NCBI RefSeq assembly: GCF_017591425.1
Contig: NW_024464918.1
Coordinates: 8,430,001 to 8,494,000, forward strand
Direction: 5' to 3'
Length of the DNA: 64,000 nucleotides
Source of the DNA: Ochotona curzoniae
Taxonomy: Eukaryota > Chordata > Mammalia > Lagomorpha > Ochotonidae
How positions within the stretch are numbered: the stretch's first letter is position 1; the number at the start of each line of letters is the position of its first letter. The position numbers and the translations under genes are program-made. The notes beneath the pieces were generated by a model. That model did no database searches, had not been told where the DNA came from, and saw only the letters and a list, made by a program, of their open reading frames with translations. Positions 45,691 through 58,768 of the stretch are shown here, piece after piece.

Positions 45691-48600
45691 TTTATAGAAG
45701 ATCATTCTGACTGTTGTATCCAGGGTAGATCAGGGGAAAGCTAAACAACTTAGAGAGAATGACAGGCAACAGGGCTGAGATTACAAAGAAAAGTTAAAAT
45801 GGTTACTCAAAATAAGGATTTCAAAGAAGAGAGGTATATGCTACCATAGACCACTGTGGCAAAGTCACGGCACCACAAATGTGATGACAGGGTAAACGGA
45901 GAATGTATTTTCTGTAGGTCAATCCATTTATGACTCCCATTAGAGCTACTGGCAACATGTTCTGTCAGTTCTGCATGACCTGAATTTCTCAGTTAGATAT
46001 TCATATTTATATTTCTTGTCAAATATTTGCCCACTTCTAAAACGGAAACACTGAATACACCCCAAAGATTCTGATAGTGATGGGGCTGGCAGCTTCTGGG
46101 TCCTGATTATTTGCTCTCACTGTTTCTGATGCTATCATCTTGAGGTCAAACACGATGGAAGGATATTGTGGCTCTCACCCAGCCAACCCAGAGAACTACA
46201 GTCCATCCGCTTTTTGTTCCAATAACAAGCGTAGGCTCTCCTTGTTCAATGGCACCAACCAGAGCTCTACAAATGGCACCAGTTTAAATGCCTTGTACTA
46301 CATTGCAGGGGGAAAGCTACAGATTTTTTAATGCTGGGAAGAAACTCTGTGTATCAGCTCATTATTAAAAAGCAAGGATATGTTTCACAAAATATGGCCT
46401 TGTGGGCTAAAGCCGTCTTTCTTTGTTCCTTGGAACAGCGGAGTGTGGCTTTACATCTCAGGCCAATTATTCTCTACCGTTTTGCAGAAACTGACAAAAC
46501 CTATAAAATGAGTCATGACATGAAGACAGCACAAAATTCTGCAGTTTACTTTGTACCCTGCATTTGCATCTGATTTTGGTGTTTCTCTACCAGGAGTAAG
46601 AAAAAAAAATCTAACTGTGGAGACAAAAGCTTCCCTAATAGGAGAAAAACATACAAAACAAATAGCCACTAATTCCAGCATTCTCTCATCACTTTGTTGG
46701 ACAGCTCTGCCTCATCCACCGATGCCCAATGTGAATTCTTCCCCAAAGATAAAAGGATCAGCTGGGAGCAAATGTGTATATTATACTCGCCTTAAAGAGA
46801 GCCCAGCATCCTGCCTGGGTTTGAGGGATGGAAGCCTTACTTTCACTGCAAACTGCTGGAGTCTGACGTGCTCTCACAGCAGAACAGCAAAGAATCAGAG
46901 ATAGAAATTAATCGTGATTCTCCAACAACCGGGCACTGTGCTCCCTTCAGGTTAATGCTTGTTCTGGAAGCCCAGAGACACTGTCCTGCAGGCTCCTGTT
47001 GGCAGACTACCCACAGGGAAGACAATATAGAAAGTGCACTTTCAAAATCAAAATGCAACTGAATAAAGGAAATGAACATTTTCTGATTTTTTTTTCATTT
47101 TCACAACACACATGAAATCCACTTAGAATATACCCATAATAAAAAGAAGGATGATCAGAGGGGAAGTAGAATAGAGACTGCAGAAAACTGATTTTCAGAC
47201 ACTCAGTCATGTTCAGCAGGAGAAAGCATGGTGTCAAATGTGAATGAAATTTGAACAACTGCTTTCAAATGCAAATCCTCTGGAAGGAATGTCATTGATA
47301 TACAACCTCCAAAACCCTTTCAAAAAATAATAAAATGGATAAATGTGATAATTAAGATCTCTATTTATAGGAAAATGATCAGATCGCATTTGTGCTGAAA
47401 TGTTTTTGTATCTGAATCATCGAGGGCAGAAATAAAAAGGATCGATTTTGAAATTTGCAGGCTGGAGGTGAAAATGGAACGGTAGCTTGTCTAGCAGAGG
47501 TGAGGGTTCTCCTCTGGTATACCAAGACCCATCATTATGCACCTGTAATTGCCAAGGCCCCCAGTGACCTCTATTCACTCCTTCCTGTAGAATCTGTTTC
47601 AGCTCTCCCTGCAACACCCTCCTGATTCCAATGCAATGTGCTTACCTTCTGTATTTCTGTAATGTGCTGTCTGCATTTCCCTAAACTGTGGTTTTCAGGA
47701 GAAACTGAATGGACTCCTTGGCAAAGGAAGAGGTGTTGTTTTACATGAATGTGTGGAAACCAAGAGCTGTAGGCAGAAGGTTTCCTGTGCAGTGATCTCA
47801 GGAAGCACACCTAGAAACCAAGGAGGGGGACAGGATCTGGCAGAAGAAGACAATGTAGCTGACAGTGTGACTATGAATGCATCTCCAGCTGCTGTCAGAA
47901 CAGAGATATGTGGGTGAACTGGTGGCGGCATGGTCCCTACCAGTTGTCAAAAATCTGTGAGAGGCATGGAAGACTATCTTTGGCATGCCTGTGTCTGTCA
48001 GTCTGGGGCCATAGCAGTCCCAGGAGAGAACATTTTAAGAGTATCTGCCAGTGAAAGATGTGACTAAGAAGATCTCAACAAGCCTTCAGTCCTGTGGCAT
48101 GGATGGGAGTATTCAGGCACAATATAAGAGCCTGCACTCGATTTGTACTTCTGAAGAAATTTAAGGGCCTCTCTACAATTTCCAGTTCATTAACAATGTG
48201 TCCAAATACTTAAGCCTATTTTAAAATTTGCACCTAAATACAAATTGCTATTGATATAGTTGGATAGATAGATATGAACTATAATGTTAAGTTCAACTGC
48301 AGCTATATGCTCATTATTCATAAAAATCAGGAAATGGAAAAGGCAAAAATTCGGGAAGAGAGAAAATCATCAATTGAGAAAGTAGGTACTATGTGTCTAA
48401 GCATTCCAATGAGAAGATGCTGAGCAGAAACTGCCTTTTCAGATCTGTCCATGGCTGGTTCTCAATGCACAAAAAGAGAATGGAGATGAAGAGGGTGTTG
48501 GCTCCTCCAAAGTTATAGACGACTCCTCCATAATGGCATTTTCCCTGTATTTATCTTTCCAAGTATCTAGCCTGGGAGTCAGAGTACCGAGGAATAGGGG

Positions 48601-51600
48601 GGACGAGGTACACTTCGGGCAATGACATTGTCATGCTGTCTTGACTATTCTGGGACACCTGGTTTGTTTGGAATTCTAATCAGTTATGACTCTGAGAGCC
48701 CTTTTCTTCCATTTCCTGAACAGACTTACTTCAAGTACTAACTACAACATTTGTGTTTTTCTACTCTTGAGGCAAAACGTAACTGAACTTTGAGAAAGCT
48801 GATTGGCATGGCATTTAAGGCACATGCCCCTTTGCCAAGTGGCAGGACTTGCCCCCACTGCTGGTGGGTAGTTTTCTGGATGGGTTTGTTAGTGAAGGGG
48901 CCAAACAGTCTGAGGACTGTTGTATTTCTGTGAGATCTCTTTCTGGGTCTCACATTCAGGAAGTTCAGAAGGTTTACAAAACCATCTGAACCCTCAGGAT
49001 TTCATTTGAACCAAAATCCAAACTTTGAACCTTTTATGGTTTTGCACATCACACGGACATATGTCTCCTGCCTTGATATTATCCCCTCTGGTTCCCTCCT
49101 GACTCTTTGTCCCTTGAATAAAACTGAACAGTTAGTTGGAGATCAAAACATGATTCAAGGGTCGCCTCCAATGGTTGACCTTTCCTCTACAACAACCACC
49201 CTAATTAAAGACCAGGTCTATGGGCAACCACTTTTCCACAGGCCCTTGGATGTATTCTCAAGACAGATTGTGTTGTCACACAGCTGTTGCAGCCCCTTGC
49301 TCTGAAGAGTAGCAAGTATCAGCAGATCACAGATCTTAACCCCATGACAGGCCAGCCTATTTATGCTGGCTGCTAATAATGACTTGTGCTTATAATGGCA
49401 CTATTCATCCCACAAGCTTGCTCACAGCACTCCACTGACCACATATGTGCTCTTTATTTGGGCTCGCGTCTATGTACACCCACATATCACAAGTGCACAA
49501 AGGTCTTGACTGCTGTGGCTTTAATCAACCTTTTCTTCCTTTGGCTTAGCTTCATGGCCTGATCCTTGGGATTAGGGAAACCAGTGCACCCTCCTCTTTA
49601 TCACTGGAAAAGAACAGAATTGAACAATTGGGAGTCCAGCTCCCTATTCACTTTTTTGCTTATTAGGATCTCTGTATATCAGCCACGATGCTGCAAAGCA
49701 AGTTGAGAGAGGCCTTGTGCAATACATATTTAATACCGGGAACTCTCCTCCCATTTTATCTCTCTCCCTTCTCTCCTTCCATTTAATGAACCAATTATTC
49801 TGACAAGGAGGAGAATGCTCCCTTCGCAGCTCCCTCTCACTTTGAGCCTTTATTCCCTGCTTCTCTAAAGTGCTGCCTAATTTGGCATAAGACCCTATTG
49901 TAGGTTATTTTTACATTCGCCATGAATTGTGTAAAATTGTTTCAGCACTTTGGAAATTTTTCTTTTAAAGCAGGAGATATTATTTTACCCATGACTGACA
50001 GATAAAATGTGATGGTAAGAAATGTCCAAACTTGCATACACTCAAATGCATTTTTATCTAATATTACGACTTGTTTGCTCTAACAGATCCAACAAAGAGA
50101 AAACACTTAGAGGACATATTAATGGATTCCAACTTCTGTTTTTGTTGAAACGCCTAAAACGTTGATATGAGATTTTTTTTTTTCCATTGACGATTGTGTA
50201 GCTCTTAATTATTCATGATGATAAATGTCATAATTTTTATTAATTTATACATTTGCTTTATTTATATGCACAAAAATCTGAATTACTTCAGATCATCAAA
50301 TATTTTTAGGATAAAAATAGAAGCAGATTTCAACGTTAGCACTAATTATCTTAACGCATTTGTTTTCTACTGGATAGACATCTTGATTATTGATTTGCTT
50401 GCATGGTATACGCCAAATGAGATGAAGCACTTGGCCTTATGCACTGTGGAATTCTTTTGTCTTAAAAATAAACCTGAGTGACAACGGTGCTTCATGAGTA
50501 TTCAGAAGATCTGTGGCTAGAACAACTAATACCAATAATGAGTGGCAGGTACTTTGACAGAAAAGCTCCAACTGTAAGAACAAGACACAGCCTCTGACTC
50601 CAAGAAGGTGTGGGTTCCTAGAGAAGGCATTTTCTGCACTCTCACTCGTCATCAGGGAAACCGAAAGTACACATATTATGTCTTTATCATTCCTCCCTTC
50701 AGCAACAACATCAGATTTACCTTTCAAGATACACTGGTTTCCATAAGGTCAAAGAAGTTAGTGAGAATCTGACTCTAACACTGGCATGTGTCTTGCTCCT
50801 GGTCAACTAGATCTTCCCATTCTCCTAATTTCAGGAAAGGATGGTGACTCCTTCTACAGTCAGTGAGTTTTCTATGCTTATAGAGTATAAATATGAAATT
50901 ATTGATGCCACATATTCAAATTAAACTACCACCAAGAATGAACTAATTGAATATTTATAATGTCACTTGAACACTGGATTCCAATCCTAATAAGATAGTG
51001 AAATGATGAAATGTTTGTATAGTTTGAATACACGCATGTACACAAACCTAGGTGCATGCTTACATTCTGTTTGATAAGTTCTGATTTGGTGACCATGGAT
51101 TGCCAATAAACTATTGCTAAGAAGATTGTCCAAAGACAGGGCAGTAAGATATTTTTGGAAGAGATTTGAGGACATTCTCCCCATTCATAGAGTACACTAG
51201 TGGAAATGTTCATTTCATTTGTATATAGACATCAAAGCTCAATAATGGAAAAGACCAATGTTATTAAGAGCTCATATTTTAAAAGTAATCCTAACACATT
51301 TTCATGGGAAAATATATATTCAACATTTCTATTCTTCCTCCTTATTATTCACCAAGTTCTTAATTATTAAATAATTTTATCCATACGTAAAATATGATTG
51401 GCCAAGACCTGTTCAATAATGTTTAGTAGGAATTCAAGCAAACAAAAAACATGTTTTGAATAAATTTTGAAGCTCTAGCAGCCAGACCTTGTAGTCCATC
51501 CAAGAACATGCATAAAACTTTGCTTTGAAAAGTAATTGTGCTAATTGACTGTATCAAGATAATAAAATACGTTGCAAATCAATGCTTCAGGCTAGCGTAT

Positions 51601-52899
51601 GGACTAAACAACACTTCATGATTCCTTCTATTTCTATGACCTTATGAGTATAAAAGGCTGCCTTTGTCCCAGCATTTCCATCTATCTTTACTATACAAGC
51701 AGTTAGCTCTGAATTTAGGGGAAGCAGTCATACTTCAAGTTCAACATTATCTGTTATTCTAAAGTTAGAGACAATTTTTGCACTATGTTACATGTGATTT
51801 TCTTTCTTTCAGAGAAATGGGATAAGGAATAAAATCCGAGATGTATTCAGCTCCTGAAACGGACCTCTTTTGTGTCCCACTGCAAATCCCCTTGACCCCA
51901 TCTTGCTCTAACGTAACCAGCTGAGAGTAAGTTCTGACCAATTTAAGGCAGCTCAAGTGTAAAGGGATTGCACCTCAAGCTCACTTTGGTTTTCTGCCTA
52001 CTTCAATTCCTGGAGCCTCTTGGAATTCAAAGTGCTGAGCTCGTAAGAAATGTTGCAGTGTTTATACTTGTGGAACCAAAAAATGCGTAGGAGACAAACG
52101 CAGGTAGAGAGATGATCTTCTTTTCTCTAAGGTGGACAGTTTTCAGAAACACTTCTCATGGCTGTTGACAAAAAGGTCATAGGGGAGATTAAATCATATT
52201 TCCATAACCACTAAATTCTGCAGCCAACTTGAAAATCTTCCTAGTACCCGTTGTTTGGGATTGCTCCTCTGTTTTGCCAGCTCATCCATTACTCCTCGTT
52301 CTTTCAAATGAATTGCTTGTAAATAAACCTGTCTATTTTTTTTTTTTTTGCATCGGGTGGTAGGAAAAATACAAGCTAAAAACGTGAAAAGTCCTTTTTT
52401 TTTCCCTTTGGAAAACAGCTAAATGGTCTCATGTCCAGTCTCCAAATGACAACATGTTTATAACTATTCTGTCATGAAGCAATCAATAAAAACTAAGCCA
52501 AAAGGAGAAAGTAGGAGAGAAATACATCCTATTGAGACACTATTTGAATAATAACAACAACAACAAAGAACATTCACATTCAGATTGATATTAGGACAGG
52601 GCGGTGACTAAAACCATTGTACTCGGGTGAAACTCATCTCACAAAGAAGCTAAAATCCTTAGAACCTTAGAAACCATGCCCATGGTATTCACCACTTGAA
52701 TAACCCTTTACAGAGGGTTGGTTCTAAATCTTCATTCATCTCCAATGACATGTTATATAAAGCAAAAACAAACAAACAAAAAAACCAAAAAACGAGAAAT
52801 CCAAGAGTAAATATACACTTACTTACACAATTTTTCTGTAAAAATACTCACACTGAGTATATTGTATAACATTGCCTTTTAAACATGTACCATCAATCT
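45691..52899. other. Unassigned 7.2-kb interval, nearly free of recognisable repeats
   Basis: I recognise only a weak MIR piece (49,970-50,050). No CSINE is seen, in contrast with about one per 2 kb elsewhere. Open frames reach 117 codons (46,551-46,904, plus) without a domain or start context. The low SINE load could mean older constrained DNA or chance. Confidence 0.5.
49970..50050 (-). repeat. Weak MIR fragment, antisense
   Basis: 'TTTTACCCATGACTGACAGA' and 'ATGGTAAGAAATGTCCAAAC' resemble the antisense MIR core ('attttacagatgagg... taagtaacttgcccaag'). Confidence 0.35.
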
Positions 52900-53010
52900 G
52901 TTGTCTGACTACAGAGGTTTGAATTTCTGCCTAGATTCTGGTAAGCATGAATAAAGTACCTAAGTCTTCTAAGCCTCAGATATCTATCCTGAAAAACAGA
53001 AAATTTTTAA
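52900..53010 (+). repeat. MIR-family fragment
   Basis: 'TTGAATTTCTGCCTAGATTC', 'AGTACCTAAGTCTTCTAAGC' and 'CTCAGATATCTATCCTGAAA' fit the MIR order 'cagctctgccac... acttaacctctctgagcctcagtttcctcatctg'. Confidence 0.5.
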
Positions 53011-53032
53011 TTTAAATTTTGTGTAATTGTAG

Positions 53033-53370
53033 AGTTTTTAAAATATCTGTTTATTTCTATAGGAAAGCAATATGTATATATAGAGAAGGAAAAACAAAGA
53101 ACTTCCATTTACTCATCCACTCGTCAAAAGCCAGCAATGGCTATAGCGAAGCTAATCTGAAGCCAGGGGCCAGGAGCTTCTTCTGGATCTCCCACCTAGA
53201 TGCAGGGTCCCAAGGTTTTGGGCCCTCCTCCACTGCTTTTCTCGGCCATAAGCAGGGAGTTGAATCAGAAGTGGAGCACCTGGGAGTAGAATTAGCACCC
53301 AAATGAGATGCTGTGTTCACAGGTAGAGGATTAACCAGCAGAGCCATGGTGCTGTGGTGCTGGCCCCTCT
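53033..53370 (-). repeat. CSINE, full length, antisense
   Basis: 'AAATATCTGTTTATTTCTAT' opens it. 'AGCCAGGGGCCAGGAGCTTC', 'TTCTGGATCTCCCACCTAGA', 'TTTTCTCGGCCATAAGCAGG' and 'GATTAACCAGCAGAGCCATG' follow. It closes 'GGTGCTGGCCCC', the reversed head. Confidence 0.93.
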
Positions 53371-53879
53371 AGCAGTTTTAATAAGATTCATATAAAGCAC
53401 TTAAACTTCTGCCTAATGCACTGTACACACAAAACCAGCAGGTACTACTTTCAAGTCAGATAAGGATTCATTTCATAAAGTTAAAAGAAGTGATAAACTG
53501 TACTTTCACAAAATGTGATAGAATGGAAAAAAAAAAAAGCTATCTATTTAACTGTGAAAGTGAAACTCCGCCACTTTAAAAGAGGTTATTTACTAGTGTG
53601 AATTTTGGCATTTCAAAGAACTCACATGTATTTCCTTTAACTACTACGAACCTTATTTTTGCTTCAAAAAACATTGCATCCTAGAGTTCCTAATGCAATC
53701 ATCCTGCTTTCCTTTGTGCTACATGTGCATCGTGTAAAAATTGCTTTTTAAATCTAAAGAAATACATGTATTTCCTATTAGCTTAACCAATTGTTGTGAA
53801 AATTTGGATACTGGAAATCAAATCAGATTAAAGTTACAAAATGAACAAAGGAACAGACTGTTGTCTCAGTTGCTAGCTT
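53371..53879. other. Unassigned spacer
   Basis: Nothing recognised in about 500 bases, apart from a 12-base A run near 53,527. Confidence 0.5.
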
Positions 53880-54075
53880 GGCACAGGAGTTACCATAGAA
53901 GATTCAAGGGTTTACTCTGAGATCTGCCACTGATAATAGGCGGAGCCCTCAGCAGGTCACTTAATTTCTCTAGGATTCAATTTCTCCTAGATCAAATCTA
54001 GTTAAAACAAAAAAAGATGGGCTTGATTATCTCTAAGGACCTTTGAGATTCTAAAATGTCAAGATTCTACAATGT
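53880..54075 (+). repeat. MIR/L2-type SINE
   Basis: 'GAGATCTGCCACTGATAATA', 'CAGCAGGTCACTTAATTTCT' and 'CTAGGATTCAATTTCTCC' match the MIR forward core. 'GGCTTGATTATCTCTAAGGA' with 'CCTTTGAGATTCTAAAATG' fits the tail shared by MIR3-type elements. Confidence 0.6.
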
Positions 54076-55730
54076 TAAGCTCTGTTTCTGTAAGATAGAT
54101 CAAAGCATAAATAGGCCAGTAAACTTGTCTTTGTACACAACTGTGATTATGCATCAAAATCATTGGTTCCTGACCTTGATCTTGACATACAGAAAAATTC
54201 CATCACAGAGCTCATACAAAATCAGAAGGAGTCCAGTTCTGTACAAGGCATGCTGTGCTTCTTTTGAAAAAGACACATGACATTTGGTTTGGGTTTTTTG
54301 AAGCTGTAATAACATCAAAACCTGTAGGAGAACTTCACTAATGAGGCCTCAGGGTTGAAAAGAGAGGAAAGAAAGCGGACGAAAAAGATTTGTAATTAGC
54401 ACATCAATTGTTTGTATGCATATAGGTGTTCCTGAATTACTGGAGGAGCTGAAAAATGAATGTTCCAGAAAACACTTCAAACATGTCCTGGCTTTCTGTT
54501 TCATAGTCCTAATTCATAGGCACACGAAGGGAAAAGATCACTGTGCAAACACATGTTTCCTGCAACCCCTTTTCAAGGGTTTTTTACTTTGTAGGTACTA
54601 AACAAATGGAGTTTCGACACCATTCAACAATACTCCTACAAGGAAAAGACAGAAGCACTGAGTGAAAACTCTCTCAGCTTTGGTAACAATCGCGAAAAGA
54701 CCATCTACCTTTGTTCAAAAAAATTGATTTTCGCAGCATAATGAAGAGAGTTATTAAAATATGAGTGGGTTTCGCCAGCACCACAATGGCCCTTGGCCAT
54801 CCTGGATGGAAAAGCTGAGACAAAGATTTAGGCAACTTCTCCATAAATCTTTGGATCAAATTTCTAATTGCTATCTGTCTCGTTTTATCTACATTAACCA
54901 GAAAATTTGGCAAAGTATTTTGTGGAATAATAATGGCAAATGAACTTGGAGCTTATGGAGAGATCACACGCCACCTATTGTTTGATTAATTGGAAGAGAA
55001 ATTCATGGATTACTGGGCAAAGACTTTCCAATTCACATACACCCACCCAGAGGAGGACTTCCAAGGTAATAATGGAGGGAAAATAGAACAGGAAATACCT
55101 GGATGAATTCTAGCAGCTTGGGAAAAATGCTTTCATCATATTATAGGTTGTTCATTTTATCGCATCACAGAAAATTAGAAATAATTCAACACGAAGTGTC
55201 AACAAGTTTTAACCATGCACAGATAGGCTCAATATGAAAATCTTGTCATTCATTCAGGCAATCAACACAAATGGAATTCCAATGATAACATTATTTATGT
55301 ATACGGCATCATTCACACAGACACGTGTGCACACATACCATTGTGTATCTGGACATACTTTGAAACAGTGCTCCTTTAATTCAATAATATATAATAACTA
55401 GCAGTCAGCATTGAGCAAAATTGAAACAAACATCACAACTTCAATGGGTGTTTCATGCAAAATTGAAAAAAGTGTAATCTGAATTTAATTGAAAACTGGG
55501 CCATGCTTCAGTACCCAGTAATTTCACCTAAGATAAAATGCTTTTCTCCACAGCTGCAAGATATTTCTTTGAGACAATGAAAACATTTAAGAACACAATG
55601 TGAATGGATTCAGTATTAGAAAAAAAATGTCTCTTTTAAGTGGTAGTTGGACAAAACAGAGAAGTCCATGGGCCTAATGGTGTTATTGTTGGCTTCTAAC
55701 AAATGCACTGTGAAAAGAGGAAGAATAAAA

Positions 55731-55731
<1 letters not shown>
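54076..55731. other. Unassigned DNA
   Basis: No gene or repeat recognised. 54,700-55,060 reads as repeat-free and has SOX- and homeodomain-like motifs (near 54,974-54,993: 'CCTATTGTTTGATTAATTGG'). Confidence 0.45.

Positions 55732-55775
<44 letters not shown>
55732..55775 (+). repeat. (CA)22 microsatellite, uninterrupted
   Basis: A pure CA run of about 44 bases. The minus-strand frame with repeated Val-Cys is its product. Confidence 0.97.
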
Positions 55776-55776
<1 letters not shown>

Positions 55777-56050
55777 CGTAATCTAAGAAGCCCATGTAAC
55801 TCATGTTGGTGCCTTATCTCTTACTAAGTAATATGTGGCAGTACAGATTCTAAGAGAAAAAAAAAACTCTTAGAACTGTATCTCCATGCCAGATGGTACT
55901 ACGAGATATTCATGTCACTGCTGGATCATGGATCAACACTGTAATGTGTATTTTATTGGAGGATAGAAAGAAACCGGCTACACTTGTATTGAGAAGGAGG
56001 CATCATCCATTGACTTTACAACTGGATAGATGCACAATTCCCACTTTTGA

Positions 56051-56379
56051 TTTTCTAAAAAATATTTATTTTTATTGGAAAGGCAGATATACAGAGAGGA
56101 GGAAAGACAGAGAGGAAGATCTTCCACCCAATGGTTCACCTTGCAAGCAGCCTCAATGGCTGGCGCTGAACCAATCTGATCAGAAGCCTGGAACTTCTTC
56201 AGGGTCTCCCACACGGGTATGGGGTCCCAAGGCTTTGGGCCATCCTCAACTGCTTTCCCAGGCCACAGGCAGGGAGCTGCATGGGAAGTAGAGTTGCTGG
56301 GATTAGAACAAGTGCCCATATGGGATCCCGGGCTTGCTCAGGGTGAGGACTTCAGACACTAGGCTACTGCACTGAGCCC
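56051..56379 (-). repeat. CSINE, full length, antisense
   Basis: 'AAATATTTATTTTTATTGGA', 'AGAGAGGAAGATCTTCCACC', 'GGCTTTGGGCCATCCTCAAC' and 'GCTTTCCCAGGCCACAGGCA' lead to the reversed head '...CACTGAGCCC'. It is well preserved and touches the next copy. Confidence 0.94.
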
Positions 56380-56694
56380 TTTTAAGATTTATTTCTTATT
56401 GGAAAGCCAGTTATACAAAGAAGAGGAGAGACAGCAAGGAAGATCTTCTATCTGTTGATTCACTCCCCAAGCATCTGCAATGGCCAGAGCTCAGCCGATC
56501 TGAAGCCAGGAGCCTTTTCCAGGTCTCCCATATGCGTGCAGGGTTAGAAGCCTTTGGGCCATCCTGACCTGCTTTTCCAGGCCTCAAGAGAACTGGATAG
56601 GAAATGGGGCTGATGGGATTAGAATCGGTGCCCATATTGGATCCTGGTGCATGCAAAGAAAGGATTTTATCCACTAGCCTCCCATGCCAGGCGC
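56380..56694 (-). repeat. CSINE, full length, antisense, abutting the previous one
   Basis: 'TTTTAAGATTTATTTCTTAT' starts immediately after the head of the 56,051-56,379 copy. 'GAAGATCTTCTATCTGTTGA', 'TCTGAAGCCAGGAGCCTTTT' and 'TGGGATTAGAATCGGTGCCC' follow, and it ends 'GCCAGGCGCC'. Their identical orientation and zero gap suggest insertion into the A-rich tail of the earlier copy. Confidence 0.93.
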
Positions 56695-56802
56695 CACACT
56701 TCCCATTCATAAGGTTGAGTAAGCAACATGGAAAAGAAGGTTCAATGAAAGGATAGATTGGCTGAAGCAGCATGTAATAGTTTGCTTTCTTTACCACTCA
56801 CA

Positions 56803-57125
56803 ACACTTATTTGTTTTAAACTTTAAGTAACTTGGAAGGCAGAAAGATGGAGTCAGACAGAAAGATTGAAAGGCAGTAAGAGGGAGATTTTGCATTCTCT
56901 GGTCACTTCCCAAGTGTCCCCAACAGCCAGGATGGAGTCAGGCTAAAGCCAAGCATCTGAAATTCATTCTAAATCTCTTAGGTGAACACAGACAGCTAAC
57001 TAATTGTGCCATCACTTGCTGTTTCCCAAAACGCACATTTGCAGGAAACTGGAAGCAGGAGCTTGAATAGAGACCCTGGGAACTGGGTTCGTGGCGATCC
57101 CCAGCGGTGTTTTTACTGCTTCTTC
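56803..57125 (-). repeat. Old CSINE, antisense
   Basis: 'TTTGCATTCTCTGGTCACTT', 'GCCATCACTTGCTGTTTCCC', 'GCACATTTGCAGGAAACTGG' and 'CCAGCGGTGTTTTTACTGCT' match the old branch in antisense order, including a reversed head. Third in a run of same-strand copies. Confidence 0.8.
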
Positions 57126-58384
57126 TGACTGCTCACCTGAGCAATCACAATGTTTATATTAAGTATGCAACACTAACTTCTCAGATGTCGACATACAACA
57201 AAGCGCGTAAGATATTGTCCATAAAATCAAAATACAACCATATTTAAGGAAATTATACCTCGTCAATCAAGGCTCCATTTGTTTGCTGGTAATGAAAGAG
57301 TATGACACCATTTGACACTTCACACTCATAAAAATTTCAAACATACCATGCAAGAGATGCATAGATCAATTTTCATCTGCAAGTGACCACTGGAGTAGGA
57401 CAGAAAAGCCATTTCCATGGGCCCAGTGGAGCAGAACACTGCAAGAGGTTTTCTCACCTGTATTGGTTTTGGTTACTAACAATGAAGGCGAGATAATTAG
57501 CAGTAACATGGAGAATGCTGATTGTGCCATGTTGCTATCATCAATAATTTTTTCCAAAAATTGAAATTAAAGAGCAATCAGTATTATTTTAGAGTTGATC
57601 CTAATGAGAAATCATTCCATTCCTCTCAAAATAATTACATCACACCTCAGGGGTGTGACTGAAGTGTGTGCATTACAAAATTTACTTGAACTTAATCAGG
57701 CACACTTCATAGAAATTTTAGGAAAAAGAGTTGATATTTTTTGACTATAAGGTACAAAATGTTATAATTTAGACAATTTTAAGGTTCTGGAGTATTTTTG
57801 GAAAGTAGTTGTTGGACATTTCAGGATAGAAAACTTGTCAACATTTTCTACGACATGGTTTTCTGAAACCTAATAATAGTTGTAACTAATTTTTAAATAT
57901 TTACTCATTTCAATATTCAAACTATATTCCTGTTCTTTCTACTTTCTAGGTGCTGATGAAGGATTGAGAATATGCCATAAAGTTAGCTGAAGGCGCATAT
58001 TCACAAATATTGAAAGGAAAAAATGGAACAAAGGAAGGAGGAAGGAAGGCAAAACATGCAATTATGTGTTAAATTGCTTATATATGAAACATATGCAATC
58101 TATATATAGACTAAAACAAAAAAGAATATATTTAGCAAATATTTTCAATTATAACACATGCAAATACACGAGAACCCAGTTTCCAAACTTATTACAATAA
58201 CTTGCCTGCATATTTCTTTCCACCCTGACTTATTCCCGCAGTAATAATGTTAGTGATTTCATATTTATTAATTTGCTTTTCAAAACAGCTTTTCCACATA
58301 TCTCCATATTCACATATGCTGCTATTTGTTTTTCTTACTTATTGTCCATATACAGAATAAATTCAAGGATGGGGGTATAATTTA
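57126..58384. other. Unassigned DNA
   Basis: No recognised repeat or gene. A small GGAA cluster lies near 58,036-58,050. Confidence 0.5.
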
Positions 58385-58655
58385 TTAGGGTGGTAATTAA
58401 CACGCACCTATCCCACATTACAACACCAGTATAGGATTCCCAGATGCACTTCCTGATTCCAACTTCCTATTAATACATATCCTCGAACAAAGGAATGACA
58501 ACTCAAGTTATCGTGTTCCTATCACCAACATGGGCCACCTGCATTGAATGTCTGGTTCCTAGGCTTAGTCAACCAGCAGATGCAAGCTTTTCTCTATGCC
58601 TTGACCAAGCTCTCATCTGCCTTTCATGTAAATGATTAAATAAATAAATATTTAT
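58385..58655 (+). repeat. Old CSINE, diverged
   Basis: 'CTTCCTGATTCCAACTTCCT', 'ATTAATACATATCCTCGAAC' and 'ATCACCAACATGGGCC' keep the old CSINE order. The tail is 'AATGATTAAATAAATAAATA'. Confidence 0.7.
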
Positions 58656-58708
58656 GGCATGAAATCATGAAAAATCCATCTTACAAAGGAAGACAACAGG
58701 GGCCATTT

Positions 58709-58768
58709 CCTCTCTCTCTCTCTCTTACACACACACACACTCACACACACTCACACACACTCACACAC
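58709..58768 (+). repeat. (TC)n(CA)n with a 10-bp higher order
   Basis: A TCTCTC run passes into CACACA units in which CACACACACT recurs every 10 bases. It lies against the tail side of the antisense CSINE that follows. Confidence 0.9.

Noticed and set aside
46551..46904. 117-codon frame, plus strand
   Set aside because: No recognisable family and no start context; it overlaps a minus-strand frame of similar length, as random sequence does.
55616..55804. Minus-strand frame with repeated Val-Cys
   Set aside because: It is the translation of the (CA)n microsatellite.
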